Source: Angelobacter sp036557225 (GTDB taxonomy: Bacteria; Acidobacteriota; Terriglobia; Terriglobales; Acidobacteriaceae). Taken from it: DNA of 64,000 nt. The notes below the pieces were generated by a model that worked only from the letters and a program-made list of their open reading frames with translations, was not told the DNA's origin and did no database searches. The stretch spans positions 1 to 64,000 of the forward strand of contig DATBHX010000055.1 in assembly GCA_036557225.1 (NCBI GenBank), written 5' to 3'. The position numbers and the translations under genes were made by a program. Position 1 is the stretch's first letter, and every line of letters begins with the position of its first letter. Shown piece by piece: positions 1-8,622 of this stretch.

Positions 1-1
1 C

Positions 2-490
2 CTGCACAAGCAGATTGGCAGCCTGCAGGAGTTGCTGACTTCAGACGAAAGCCAGGAGGGCGGCGCGACCAACGCGTCCTACAAGCCGGTGCTGGAGGAG
101 GCGCGCGCGCTGGATAAGAAGATCACAGGGATGATGGAGCCGCTCTATAACAATGAAATCCAGGCCGGAAGCCAGGATGACATCCACTATTTGCAGCGCT
201 TCCAGAACCGTCTGCAGGGAGCGATGCGCGGCGTGATGGGCGGGTACTATGAAGCGCCGGGCCCGATCCTGGTCGACGAAGCGAATGCAGTTCACAAGGA
301 ACTGGAGACGCAGCTGGCACAGGTCAATGGCTTCCTCAACACCGAGGTTGCAAATTTCAACAAGATCGCGTCGGAACACGGATCGAGCACGTTGTTTGCC
401 GGCGGACCGATCCAGATCAAGCCCGGAGCGGGCGCGGCAACAAGCGCAAGCACGGGGAATGAAGAGGAGCAAAACGACGATCAGGATTAG
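2..490 (+). CDS. C-terminal fragment of sortilin/BNR-repeat exported protein
   Basis: The reading frame is open to the left edge, so the 5' end lies outside the window. The visible ~160 residues are a helical, charged tail that includes YNNEIQAGSQDDIHYLQRFQ and ends in a low-complexity acidic stretch (NEEEQNDDQD). It resembles the C-terminal helical tail of the complete sortilin-like protein at 1977-5159: both have a Tyr-Glu-x-Pro segment, then a long helix with alternating Glu/Leu, then a short Asn-rich turn. I infer that it is a paralog of that protein whose beta-propeller lies upstream. An internal TTG at 32 is not a credible start because homology-like sequence continues before it. A terminator-like hairpin follows at 544-577. 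Confidence 0.6.
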   Translation: MHKQIGSLQELLTSDESQEGGATNASYKPVLEEARALDKKITGMMEPLYNNEIQAGSQDDIHYLQRFQNRLQGAMRGVMGGYYEAPGPILVDEANAVHKELETQLAQVNGFLNTEVANFNKIASEHGSSTLFAGGPIQIKPGAGAATSASTGNEEEQNDDQD

Positions 491-504
491 CAGTTGAAAA
501 ACTT

Positions 505-535
505 ACCGCGGATGAGAGCGGATGAACGCGGATTA
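505..535. repeat. 10-bp tandem repeat (GCGGATGA type)
   Basis: Three consecutive 10-bp units follow a ccgcggatga / gagcggatga / acgcggatta pattern just after the stop of the first gene. Similar short GCGGAT strings occur in intergenic DNA of many acidobacteria and planctomycetes (general knowledge). No function can be read from it. Confidence 0.6.
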
Positions 536-543
536 GAAATGAG

Positions 544-577
544 GGCGTGGCTTTGATCGCCACGCCTTCTTCTTTGC
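544..577 (+). terminator. Intrinsic terminator-like hairpin
   Basis: A perfect 8-bp stem (GGCGTGGC 544-551 with GCCACGCC 559-566) and a 7-nt loop are followed by the pyrimidine-rich tract ttcttcttt. It sits 54 nt after the stop of the left-edge gene. Confidence 0.7.
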
Positions 578-1149
578 GAGCGCAAAATGTGGGGTTGATC
601 TAAGGCGCAGAACCGAAGGAGTTGTGGTTTCTGAAAAAGATCGCTTGCCGACAGAAAGCGCTTGCTTTCACATGTTCTGCATGGTAGTTTAACTCGTTTA
701 TTTACATAACTTTATGCTACTAGTCAAGGTCGGCGAAACGGGCCGGAAGACGGGGTGGCAGCGCCATCCCCAGGGGTGGTGTGAGCTAAGTCTTTATTTT
801 TCGGGGATGGACCGGGGAGGGGTGGGAGGAATCGCCGGAATCGCCGACATCGCCGAGATCGGAAATCGATTTTCAAGATGCGGCGGGACTGGAAGGAGCA
901 AGGAACGGTTAGTGACTGTTCCACAAGAGTTTGGAGCTAACAAATTGTGGGTTGAACGGGTCTAAACAGGGTTTGTTTGCCAAGAAGAAACTTCTGCCCG
1001 GTGTTTACGTAGAAGAGGATTAGTACGTCATAAGAGCATACGAGAGAGCACGCGAACAAAGGGACGTGCGCACGGGACATGCGAAAAAAGATCCTAAGAA
1101 AATATCGAGCAATTGCAAATGGTCGAGGTCGCGAGACCAAGGAGCACTC
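578..1149. other. Intergenic region without a supported gene
   Basis: No convincing coding sequence was found. The short frames here lack a ribosome site and recognisable composition. One local feature is a 9-bp tandem repeat at 831-866 (ATCGCCG plus two variable bases, three and a half copies). The DNA just before 1150 presumably carries the promoter of the next gene. Confidence 0.5.
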
Positions 1150-1914
1150 ATGAAGGCGATACGCATCATTCTGGCGGGGATTGTTTGTTTGACCTCAATC
1201 AGCATCTTCGCTCAAACGGCAGACGAGTTGGTGGCCAAGAACCTGCAGGCCCGGGGCGGAGTCGAAAAAATGAAAGCCATCAAGTCTATGCGCATGGTCG
1301 GGCAGTTTGACGCGAGCGGATTCAAGGCAACCGTCGGCCAGGAACAAAAGCGTCCGGAGATGATGCGGCAGACTTTCACCGTACAAGGCATGACGCAGAT
1401 ACAGGCGTATGACGGCTCGTCGGGCTGGCAGATCTCGCCGTTTGGCGGGCGTAAAGACCCGGAGATGCTGGGCGAAGACGATGTTCGCGGTCTTGCCGAA
1501 GACGCCGATTTTGACGGGCCGCTGGTGGATGCCGCGGCCAAGGGCAACAAGATCGAATACCTAGGACACGACCAGGTGGACGGCGACGATGCTTACAAAC
1601 TGAAGGTCACGCTGAAAAACGGCGACATCTACTACTACTACCTCGATCCTGACACCTATATTGAAATCCAGGTGGAGAGGCAGCAATTCATTCGCGGCTC
1701 AGTGCGTGAGAGCGTAACTACATTCGGATCGTACAAGCCGGTGAATGGAGTGATGTATCCGTTCTCCATTTCGAGCGGGCCGAAGAACAATCCTGACGCG
1801 GGCGGCAAGATTACCATCACCAAAATTGAAGTCAATGTACCGATCGAGGACAGCGACTTCAAGATGCCGGCAGCGCCTGCCGCTCCAGCGGCGGCTAAGC
1901 CGACACCCAAATAA
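1150..1914 (+). CDS. Exported LolA-like / outer membrane lipoprotein-sorting family protein
   Basis: This 254-residue protein begins with a clear signal peptide (MKAIRIILAGIVCLTSIS, cleavage near IFAQ-TADE). The ATG at 1150 is chosen because AGGAG lies 7 nt upstream and the signal peptide starts there; an in-frame start at 1066 would add 28 non-signal residues. The mature start, ADELVAKNLQARGGVEKMKA, followed by repeated beta-strand segments about loss of charge and product formation (MRMVGQF, YDGSSGWQI, YLGHDQVDGDDAYKLKVTL), is the pattern of the MucB/LolA-like fold proteins common in acidobacteria and Bacteroidetes. The C-terminus is Ala/Pro rich (AAPAAPAAAKPTPK). It probably acts in the periplasm. 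It precedes the sortilin-like gene by 62 nt on the same strand, so cotranscription is possible. The precise ligand is unknown. Confidence 0.65.
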   Translation: MKAIRIILAGIVCLTSISIFAQTADELVAKNLQARGGVEKMKAIKSMRMVGQFDASGFKATVGQEQKRPEMMRQTFTVQGMTQIQAYDGSSGWQISPFGGRKDPEMLGEDDVRGLAEDADFDGPLVDAAAKGNKIEYLGHDQVDGDDAYKLKVTLKNGDIYYYYLDPDTYIEIQVERQQFIRGSVRESVTTFGSYKPVNGVMYPFSISSGPKNNPDAGGKITITKIEVNVPIEDSDFKMPAAPAAPAAAKPTPK

Positions 1915-1976
1915 GACAGTCAGCGCAAGATGGGACCCACCCCTTATTTCTGGATAACTAGAGAGGAAAATTCATA

Positions 1977-4900
1977 ATGACAATTCCCCGCCCTGCCTTC
2001 CGCCTGCTGCCATACATTTGCGCTCTTGTTCTGCTGCTCGTCGCAATTACGCCGCTGATGGCCCAGGCTCCTGTGCGCTACGATTCCGGCACCATCTCCG
2101 GATTGACGGCGCGCAATATCGGCTCCGCCACCATGGGCGGACGCATCGCCGCGGTGGATGCGGTGGATGAGAACGGAAAGATTACGGTCTTTGTGGGGTC
2201 GGCGAGCGGTGGCGTGTGGAAGTCGATCAATGGCGCCACCACGTTCAAGCCGGTGTTTGACCGCGAAGGGGCGCAGTCGATAGGCGCGGTCACGATTGAT
2301 CCATCGAACCACAAGACCGTCTGGGTGGGAACGGGCGAGAGCTGGACCAGAAACAGCGTGTCCATCGGCAACGGCGTGTACAAGTCGACCGACGGCGGCG
2401 AGAACTGGACCAACATGGGCCTGAAAGATTCAGAGCACATTGCGCGCATTCTGGTTGATCCCGGCGACAGCAACACGGTCTACACCTGCGCCACGGGCCA
2501 TCTTTGGAATGACAGCGACGAGCGCGGGGTTTACAAGACGACTGACGGCGGCAAGACGTGGAAGAAAGTCCTGGCCGGCGCCAACGGATCGACCGGCTGC
2601 GCCATGTTATCGACGAACGCGCAGGAGCCGAAGACGATTTATGCCTCAATGTGGGACTTCCGTAGACAGGGCTGGACGTTCCGCTCCGGCGGGCCGGGAA
2701 GCGGTCTCTTTAAAAGCACCGACGGCGGCGAGCACTGGACGGAGATCAGCCCCACCACTGCAACAGGCCTGCCGGAAAAACCGTACGGAAGAATCGCGCT
2801 GGCGGTTGCGCCGTCAAAGCCGAACGTTGTCTATGCGATGATCGAATCCAAGCAGAGCGCGCTGTATCGGTCTGACGATGCAGGCAAAAGCTGGAAGAAA
2901 GCCGATGCCAGCGCTTACATGGTGTGGCGTCCGTTTTACTTTGCCAACCTGATCGTGGACCCGAAGAACGAAAACAAGCTTTTTAAGACTGACCTGATCC
3001 TGCTGGTCAGCGTGGATGGCGGCCGCAGCTTCAGCTCCACGGCCAACGGCCACGGCGACTATCACACCGTATGGATCAACCCCAGCAATCCCAACCAGAT
3101 TTATGCCGGCGACGATGGCGGCTTCTGGAGCAGCGCCGACGGCGGCACGCGCTGGGCCCGTTCGTGGAACCTGCCGACAGCGCAGTTCTACCACGTGAGC
3201 GTGGACAACTCGAATCCGTATCACGTCTACGGCGGCCTGCAGGACAACAGCGTTTGGGTCGGAGACTCATCGTACCCCGGCGGCATCACCAACTCGCGCT
3301 GGGAGAACATCTATAACGGTGACGGTTTCTGGGCCTTCGAAGATCCCGCTGACCCGGACTATATCTACGCGGAATCGCAGGGCGGTGAAATTGGCCGCAT
3401 CAACCGCCATACGCTGTCCTATCGTGGGATTAAACCGCAGCCGGGGTACAAGGAAGGAAAGCTTCACTTCAACTGGAACACGCCGATCGCGCTGAGCCCG
3501 AATGAAAAAGGGACGATCTACATTGGCGCGCAATTCCTCTTCCGTTCGCGCGATCATGGCCAGTCCTGGGACCGCATCTCGCCGGACCTTTCCACCAACG
3601 ATCCGGAAAAGCAGAAGCAGGAAGAGTCGGGCGGAATTACCGTGGACAACTCCGCGGCGGAGATGCATACGTCGATCTATTCGATCAGCGAGTCGCCAAA
3701 GAATGGCCAGCTGATCTGGGCAGGAACCGACGACGGCAACCTGCAGATCACTCGCGATGGCGGCAAGAACTGGACCAACGTGGTAGGAAATATCTCAGGC
3801 TTGGGCAAGAACTCCTGGGTTTCAACTGTGATTGCCAGCCGTTTCAATGAAGGCACCGCGTACGCAACGTTTGATCGCCATACCTTTGGCGATATGAAGC
3901 CGTATGTGTACAAGACCACCGACTTCGGCAAGACGTGGACACAGCTGGTCAATGACCAGAGCGGCGTCAGCGGGTACGCGCACGTGATCACGGAAGATCC
4001 GGTGGACCAGAACCTGTTGTACCTGGGCACGGAGTTCGGCCTATGGGTTTCGATTGATGGCGGCAAGCAGTGGGCGCAGTACAAAGGCAGCGGTTTCCCG
4101 GCGGTCGCGGTTCGCGACATTGTGGTGCACCCGCGCGAGTCTGACCTGGTTCTGGCGACGCACGGGCGCGGCATCTGGATTATCGACAACATCTCTTCCC
4201 TGCGCACGCTCACGCCGGAGGTCATGGCCCAGGATGCGGTGCTGTTTGATTCCACGGGCATTCAGTACTTGAACTCAAACGGCGGCTGGGCGGAAGGCGA
4301 TGCAACGTTCTATGGAACGAGCCGGACGACTGATGCGTTCATTACTTATTACCAAAAAGGCCGGCACATCTTCGGCGATATGAAGATTGAGGTGCTCGAT
4401 CCAGACGGCAAGGTCATCGATACCATCTCAGGGAGCAAGCATCGCGGCATCAACCGGGCTACGTGGTCGATGCGTTTGAAACCGCCGACGGTGCCCCCGG
4501 CGGCCAGCGCGGCGTTCGGCGCAGCTACAGGCCCGCGCGTCCTGCCGGGAACCTACACCGTCAAGATGACCAAGGGCGACAAGGTCTACACGTCGAAGCT
4601 CAAAGTCGTGCTTGACCCGCGCGCTGTCTACAACGAGCAGGACAGGCACGAGCAGTATGAGCTGGCGATGAAGCTGTACAAAATGATGTCGCGCATGACG
4701 TTTGCTGTGGATTCCATGGTGAACATCCGCGAAACCGCCGGTGCGCGTGCAGCCAAGCTGCCTGCGAATGACAAATTGCGCGCTGATCTGCAGCAGCTGT
4801 CAGAGCAGATAGATGCGTTGCGCTCAAAGATTGTAGCCACCAAGGAAGGCGGCGCAATCACCGGGGAAGAGCGCATCCGCGAATACATGACCAACGTCTA

Positions 4901-5159
4901 CGGCGACGTAAACAACTATGAAGGCAAGCCGACAAACCAGCAGGTGGAGCGCACGGATGCGCTGGGCCGCGAACTGGAAGACGTGATCAAAGAGCTCGAG
5001 CAGCTTACCGCCAAGCAGCTTCCTGCCATCAATAGCGGATTGCAGAAAAAGAAGTTGCAGCCGATCCAGACGCTCACGGAGCCACAGTGGGAGAAGATGC
5101 ACGAAGGTGACGGCGGAGGACAGCCGGGCGCAATGACGGGAATTCGCGAGAGAGACTAA
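1977..5159 (+). CDS. Sortilin/VPS10-like BNR-repeat exported glycosidase-like protein
   Basis: This is a 1,060-residue exported protein. The start is preceded by GAGAGGAAAA, and residues 1-30 form a signal peptide ending near LMAQA. The body is a large beta-propeller made of BNR/Asp-box repeats; the S-x-D-x-G-x-T-W type signature recurs many times (KSTDGGENWT, KTTDGGKTWK, KSTDGGEHWT, RSDDAGKSWK, TRDGGKNWT, KTTDFGKTWT, SIDGGKQW). Residues from about 720 on hold a beta-sandwich-like segment (GTYTVKMTKGDKVYTSKLKV), then a helical C-terminal domain. Proteins of this type are often annotated as WD40/YVTN/BNR-like or glycosyl hydrolase, but the catalytic role is not established. The left-edge partial gene looks like a paralog. 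A bidirectional hairpin at 5167-5191 ends the gene. Confidence 0.8.
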   Translation: MTIPRPAFRLLPYICALVLLLVAITPLMAQAPVRYDSGTISGLTARNIGSATMGGRIAAVDAVDENGKITVFVGSASGGVWKSINGATTFKPVFDREGAQSIGAVTIDPSNHKTVWVGTGESWTRNSVSIGNGVYKSTDGGENWTNMGLKDSEHIARILVDPGDSNTVYTCATGHLWNDSDERGVYKTTDGGKTWKKVLAGANGSTGCAMLSTNAQEPKTIYASMWDFRRQGWTFRSGGPGSGLFKSTDGGEHWTEISPTTATGLPEKPYGRIALAVAPSKPNVVYAMIESKQSALYRSDDAGKSWKKADASAYMVWRPFYFANLIVDPKNENKLFKTDLILLVSVDGGRSFSSTANGHGDYHTVWINPSNPNQIYAGDDGGFWSSADGGTRWARSWNLPTAQFYHVSVDNSNPYHVYGGLQDNSVWVGDSSYPGGITNSRWENIYNGDGFWAFEDPADPDYIYAESQGGEIGRINRHTLSYRGIKPQPGYKEGKLHFNWNTPIALSPNEKGTIYIGAQFLFRSRDHGQSWDRISPDLSTNDPEKQKQEESGGITVDNSAAEMHTSIYSISESPKNGQLIWAGTDDGNLQITRDGGKNWTNVVGNISGLGKNSWVSTVIASRFNEGTAYATFDRHTFGDMKPYVYKTTDFGKTWTQLVNDQSGVSGYAHVITEDPVDQNLLYLGTEFGLWVSIDGGKQWAQYKGSGFPAVAVRDIVVHPRESDLVLATHGRGIWIIDNISSLRTLTPEVMAQDAVLFDSTGIQYLNSNGGWAEGDATFYGTSRTTDAFITYYQKGRHIFGDMKIEVLDPDGKVIDTISGSKHRGINRATWSMRLKPPTVPPAASAAFGAATGPRVLPGTYTVKMTKGDKVYTSKLKVVLDPRAVYNEQDRHEQYELAMKLYKMMSRMTFAVDSMVNIRETAGARAAKLPANDKLRADLQQLSEQIDALRSKIVATKEGGAITGEERIREYMTNVYGDVNNYEGKPTNQQVERTDALGRELEDVIKELEQLTAKQLPAINSGLQKKKLQPIQTLTEPQWEKMHEGDGGGQPGAMTGIRERD

Positions 5160-5166
5160 ACCATAA

Positions 5167-5191
5167 GAGGAGTTCCCGCGCGGAACTCCTC
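5167..5191. terminator. Bidirectional terminator between convergent genes
   Basis: A perfect 10-bp stem (GAGGAGTTCC 5167-5176 with GGAACTCCTC 5182-5191) with a 5-nt loop lies 7 nt after the stop of the sortilin-like gene and 15 nt from the end of the convergent lectin gene. A T-rich stretch (atattttct) follows on the plus strand. Confidence 0.75.
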
Positions 5192-5206
5192 GCTCATATT
5201 TTCTGT

Positions 5207-6040
5207 TTAGCGGTTGCAGCGAAGACGGCCGTCATCATTGACGATGCCACGCCGGCAATCATCCCAATCGTTGAGTTGGCTCCATCGCCAGTTGCCGTCA
5301 CGGTCCTGGCATTGGGCGCGCAGAAAATCACCGCGAACGTAAACGTTGCGGCAGCTCTGTGAATAAGAACCAACCGGCACCAATCGCCCGCCTCTGCGCG
5401 TGCATTGGAGCTGGCCATCGTCATTGACGATTTCGCCCGAGCAGCGGTCGTAATGGTCGAGCGTGCTGGCCACCCACTGCCCGTTCATGGTCTGGCAGAC
5501 AGCGGTCAGGTCATCGCCGCGCGTGCGGATTTCGCGGCAGGTTTGAGAGTAAGATCCGCCAGGCGCGTAGCCACGGTCATGGTCGCGATCACGGTCGCGG
5601 CCGTAGCCTGCGCCACAGCGGAGCTGGCCGTCTTGATTGCTGATGTCGCTGTTGCAGTGGGCATATTGGTCGAGTGCGGTATCCACCCATCGGCCATCGC
5701 GCGTCTGGCAGCGAGCACGAAGCTGGCCCCAGCGCACGCTGATGTCCCTGCAGCTCTGGGTGAATGAGCCGTTGGGCTTGCCGGCTTGATTGCATACGAG
5801 ATTACCGTTGCTGTTGGCGATGTCGCCCCAACAACGGTCCGCATGGTCAAGTACCGTGTCATGATAGCGACTGTAATTGTCTTTGCATCTGGCGCGCAGA
5901 TCGTCGCCGCGCACGCTAATGTCCTTACAGCTTTGTTGATAGGTTCCCGGAGGACCGTCCAGCGCCATGGCGCTGGACACAATAGGCCTCCAAAGGACGA
6001 TCATCGTTACAACTGCCCCCACGAGCATGAGATATCGCAT
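5207..6040 (-). CDS. Secreted cyanovirin-N homology (CVNH) lectin, four repeats
   Basis: This is a 277-residue secreted protein with a signal peptide (MRYLMLVGAVVTMIVLW...SSAMA). It contains four ~50-residue repeats, each of the form S-[YF]-x-Q-[ST]-C-[KR]-x-[IV]-x-V-R-x-x-x-L-x-A-x-C, then about 15 residues, then C-x-x-x-I-x-N-x-[DN]-G-x-L-x-C. The repeats start at about residues 33, 92, 166 and 224. Two such repeats make one CVNH domain, so this is a two-domain CVNH protein. Known CVNH proteins bind mannose-rich glycans. Four Cys per repeat suggest two disulfides each. A basic Asp/Arg-rich linker (GYGRDRDRDHDRGY) separates the two domains. The gene is divergent from the DUF3467 gene, with a 201-bp shared promoter region. 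The family is confident; the glycan target is unknown. Confidence 0.85.
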   Translation of the reverse strand: MRYLMLVGAVVTMIVLWRPIVSSAMALDGPPGTYQQSCKDISVRGDDLRARCKDNYSRYHDTVLDHADRCWGDIANSNGNLVCNQAGKPNGSFTQSCRDISVRWGQLRARCQTRDGRWVDTALDQYAHCNSDISNQDGQLRCGAGYGRDRDRDHDRGYAPGGSYSQTCREIRTRGDDLTAVCQTMNGQWVASTLDHYDRCSGEIVNDDGQLQCTRRGGRLVPVGSYSQSCRNVYVRGDFLRAQCQDRDGNWRWSQLNDWDDCRRGIVNDDGRLRCNR

Positions 6041-6241
6041 CTTCGTCTCCTCTGGACCGGATTTTCCGGCAGCTCTCTTGGGCCTAGTCTACTCTACGGC
6101 GAACTCCCTGCAACTTACCTAAGTGCCAGCGCAGTCAACAGCGCAAATCCGCCGCAAGACCCGCCCGGGTTGCGGCCGTTTGACGATGCGCCCCGCGCGA
6201 CTTTCTGTTATGTTCAAAGTTTGCAGCAACAGGAGCGCCAC

Positions 6242-6541
6242 ATGTCCATTCCTCCGCAGCCGAACATTCGCCTGACCAATGCCGACGATTATCGTGATGG
6301 TTACGCCAACTCCGTACAGATCCGTGTGAGCGTGTGGGACTTTCTGCTGGTCTTCGGACGACTGCAGCCCATCAATCCGCAGGAAGTTGAAGTCCAGAAT
6401 TTCCAGGGAATTTATCTCAGTCCACAACAAGCCAAGGCCCTGCTCACGATCCTGGAACAGAATGTGCGCCAGTATGAAGGCACGTTTGGCGAAATCAAAC
6501 TTGATCCCGGTCTCACGGCTCAACCCGGACAAATCAACTAA
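6242..6541 (+). CDS. DUF3467 domain protein
   Basis: This is a 99-residue soluble protein with start ATG preceded by AGGAGCG at 8-14 nt. It shows the pattern of DUF3467: an N-terminal beta strand with an asparagine-rich turn (YANSVQIRVSVWDFLLVFGRL), then a QGIYLSPQQAKALLTILEQNVRQYE segment with a helix that closes the domain. The family is widespread in bacteria, small and of unknown function. An in-frame reading extending back to 5786 is an artefact of open sequence antisense to the lectin gene. The next gene begins 32 nt downstream on the same strand, so the two may share a transcript. Confidence 0.8.
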   Translation: MSIPPQPNIRLTNADDYRDGYANSVQIRVSVWDFLLVFGRLQPINPQEVEVQNFQGIYLSPQQAKALLTILEQNVRQYEGTFGEIKLDPGLTAQPGQIN

Positions 6542-6573
6542 CGAACTCTTCCGCTACATCGAGCGTAGAGAGC

Positions 6574-8157
6574 TTGAGAGAAAATTTGATCGCAACCAAG
6601 CCCAGCCGCCGGCCGCAATTTTCCGCGTGGCGGATCTTTCCGCTCATCTTTGTAGCCGTCTTCCTGACGCACGCGCCGCTGCTGCGGCTTCCTTTCTTCT
6701 GGGATGAAGCCGGCTTTTACATTCCGGCGGCCTATGATCTGGTGCATTCGCATACATTGATTGCGCGGACGACGATCGATACCGGACATCCGCCGCTCTC
6801 TGCCGCCTATCTGGCGTTGTGGTTCACGGTCAGCGGATGGAAACCGGCAGTAGCGCGCATTGCCATGCTGCTGCTGGCGGCGTTCGCACTGACCAATGTA
6901 TTTCTGCTTGCGCGACGCCTCACCCGCACCAGCGTGGCCGTCGCGACCACTATTGCAACCGGCGTTTATCCCATATGGTTCGTACAGAGCTCGCTGGCGC
7001 ACGCCGATCTGGCCGCAGCGGCATGCGCGTTGTGGGGACTCAGGCTTTACCTGGAAAAGCGCATTTGGCCCAGCCAGTTGGCTTTCTGCCTGGCCGTGCT
7101 GAGCAAGGAAACAGCGATCATCGCGCCTCTGGCGATCGCCTTGTGGGAGCTGTTGCAGCCGAGAACGGAAGCAGCGCGTAGCCGCTACACCCGCGCCGCG
7201 ATCAATCTCATTTCGGTCGTGCCCCTGCTGCTGTGGCTGTTCTACCATCACCACGTCACAGGCAGGTACTTTGGCAATGCCGAGTTTTACCAGTACAACG
7301 TAACCGGCGCGCTGAACCCGCTGCGTTTCCTGCTAGCCCTGGCGCAGCGCATCTGGCATCTCCTGGGCGCCATGAACATGCTGGCGCTGACTGCGGCCAC
7401 TGCCGTCGCGATGCTCTTTCCCCCGGTCAAGGACGAGAACGGCGAGCGCCCGCGCATCGCCATTCCCATACAATTTCTATTCGCGCTCATCATGCTCGCG
7501 CACGTGGTTGCGTTTTCGCTCGTCGGCGGCGCCTTGCTTACACGCTATCTTTTGCCGGCGTATCCACTGGTGATCTTGATTGGGATGTCCACGTTCTATC
7601 GGCGCATTGCCCGCTGGGAGTGGCCGGCGGCCTTAATGGTCATCTTCTTTGTGCTGGGGCTGTTCTTTGATCCGCCATACAGAATCGCTCCCGAAGACAA
7701 TTTGAGCTACAAGGATTTTGTCGAACTCCATTATCGCGCGGCAAAATTTCTGGAGCAGCACGAACAGAACAACGTGGTCCTCTCCGCCTGGCCAGCAACC
7801 GACGAACTTACGCGGCCATACTTAGGTTACGTGAATCGCCCTTTTCAGGTTTTACCGGTACAGGATTTCGACGTGGAGCAGCTGTTCAAGGCGCGCCAGC
7901 TGCGATCGCAATATCAAGTGGCGTATTTATTCTCCACCAAATACGAATCTGAGCCGTGGATTCGGTCGAGTCTGTGGGAAAAGCTAAACCGCCGCTTCTT
8001 TGGCTATCATCGCGATGTCTCACCGGAACTGGCAGCAGAGTTTCTGCACGGCAAGATTGTCTTTCTGGCGCGCAGCAAAGGCGAGTGGGTCGCGATCCTG
8101 GAGATGGAGCAGCCGACCCGGGTAGCGGAACTGAGCCAGGCAATTCTGCCGCATTGA
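6574..8157 (+). CDS. ArnT/PMT-like membrane glycosyltransferase (GT39/GT83 type)
   Basis: This 527-residue polytopic membrane protein has an N-terminal TM helix followed by a loop with PFFWDEAGFYIPAAYDL at about residue 45. The W-D-E/D motif after TM1 is the acidic catalytic loop of the GT-C glycosyltransferases (ArnT, PMT and related), which use a polyprenyl-phosphate sugar donor at the periplasmic face. About ten hydrophobic segments follow up to residue ~370; the last ~150 residues are a soluble periplasmic domain. The ORF begins at TTG 6574, with a second TTG at 6586; no strong ribosome site distinguishes them. The gene ends at a strong hairpin (8188-8211). Acceptor and sugar cannot be told from sequence. 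Confidence 0.75.
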   Translation: MRENLIATKPSRRPQFSAWRIFPLIFVAVFLTHAPLLRLPFFWDEAGFYIPAAYDLVHSHTLIARTTIDTGHPPLSAAYLALWFTVSGWKPAVARIAMLLLAAFALTNVFLLARRLTRTSVAVATTIATGVYPIWFVQSSLAHADLAAAACALWGLRLYLEKRIWPSQLAFCLAVLSKETAIIAPLAIALWELLQPRTEAARSRYTRAAINLISVVPLLLWLFYHHHVTGRYFGNAEFYQYNVTGALNPLRFLLALAQRIWHLLGAMNMLALTAATAVAMLFPPVKDENGERPRIAIPIQFLFALIMLAHVVAFSLVGGALLTRYLLPAYPLVILIGMSTFYRRIARWEWPAALMVIFFVLGLFFDPPYRIAPEDNLSYKDFVELHYRAAKFLEQHEQNNVVLSAWPATDELTRPYLGYVNRPFQVLPVQDFDVEQLFKARQLRSQYQVAYLFSTKYESEPWIRSSLWEKLNRRFFGYHRDVSPELAAEFLHGKIVFLARSKGEWVAILEMEQPTRVAELSQAILPH

Positions 8158-8187
8158 TCGTTTCCGGGTTTTGCCGGCAACAAAAAA

Positions 8188-8220
8188 GCACAGCCAAAAC
8201 TATGGCTGTGCCGTTTCTTA
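8188..8220 (+). terminator. Intrinsic terminator of the glycosyltransferase gene
   Basis: The stem GCACAGCC (8188-8195) pairs with GGCTGTGC (8204-8211), flanked by an A-run on the left and gtttctta on the right. It is the first of three closely spaced hairpins. Confidence 0.7.
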
Positions 8221-8221
8221 A

Positions 8222-8278
8222 AGACAGCCAGCGGAAGAAGGCTGTCTCCTGCAACCAGGATTAAGAAAGCATCCTGGT
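8222..8278. other. Two further perfect hairpins in series
   Basis: AGACAGCC (8222-8229) pairs with GGCTGTCT (8240-8247), and ACCAGGAT (8254-8261) pairs with ATCCTGGT (8271-8278). Together with 8188-8211 this gives three hairpins in 91 bp. The last one spans the stop codon of the small minus-strand ORF 8261-8368, so it may be the 3' end of that transcript. Confidence 0.6.
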
Positions 8279-8368
8279 CAAAACCCAGTGAATTTTTGCG
8301 TTGTACCAAAGGTATCCGGCAATCAATGCCGCCGACTCAACTGCTTTGGCCCATACTGCGCGTTTCAT
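8261..8368 (-). CDS. Possible 35-residue small membrane peptide
   Basis: This small frame reads MKRAVWAKAVESAALIAGYL then WYNAKIHWVLTRMLS. It has a basic start, a hydrophobic helix (AVESAALIAGYLWY) and a purine-rich stretch (GGGAGAGGTGACGGGCC) before the ATG. It lies 23 nt downstream of the small cysteine protein on the same strand, and its stop codon lies in a hairpin, which fits the 3' end of a two-gene unit. I do not recognise it. It may be chance, since 35 codons is short. Confidence 0.35.
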   Translation of the reverse strand: MKRAVWAKAVESAALIAGYLWYNAKIHWVLTRMLS

Positions 8369-8391
8369 GGCCCGTCACCTCTCCCAATCCT

Positions 8392-8622
8392 TTAACCGTT
8401 TGCCTCAACTTCGACACGTGCACGGGCAAAAGGCCTCGTCTCACTGGGGGAGAGAATGCGCATTTTTTTCCAGTCGTAAGCAAACTCAGTACCGCAATCA
8501 AGGCACACTACGTACGTTCCCGTCTGCGCTGCAGCTTCACACCGGCGCTGTCCCCGTTTGCTGGTCAGGGGGAAACTGATGCGTTTGTGCCAGCATCCGA
8601 ACAAAGCGTCAAAAATCCTCAC
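8392..8622 (-). CDS. Small conserved acidobacterial Cys-motif protein
   Basis: This is a 76-residue protein with a GTG start 6 nt after GGGAGGAG, which decides the start. It begins MRIFDALFGCWHKRISFPLT, has a basic middle (SKRGQRRCEAAAQTGTY) and a CLDCG knuckle followed by TEFAYDWKKMRI. I know this layout (C-x-H-R...S.P...GTYVVCLDCGxEFxYDW) from many unnamed small acidobacterial proteins. The Cys/His pairs suggest metal binding, possibly a zinc ribbon. No enzymatic function can be named. A longer overlapping frame at 8609-8830 in another phase lacks any support. Confidence 0.65.
   Translation of the reverse strand: MRIFDALFGCWHKRISFPLTSKRGQRRCEAAAQTGTYVVCLDCGTEFAYDWKKMRILSPSETRPFARARVEVEANG

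Noticed and set aside
714..965. Plus-strand 83-codon frame in the first long intergenic region
   Set aside because: No ribosome site, and its Gly/Ile-rich middle comes from the ATCGCCG tandem repeat.
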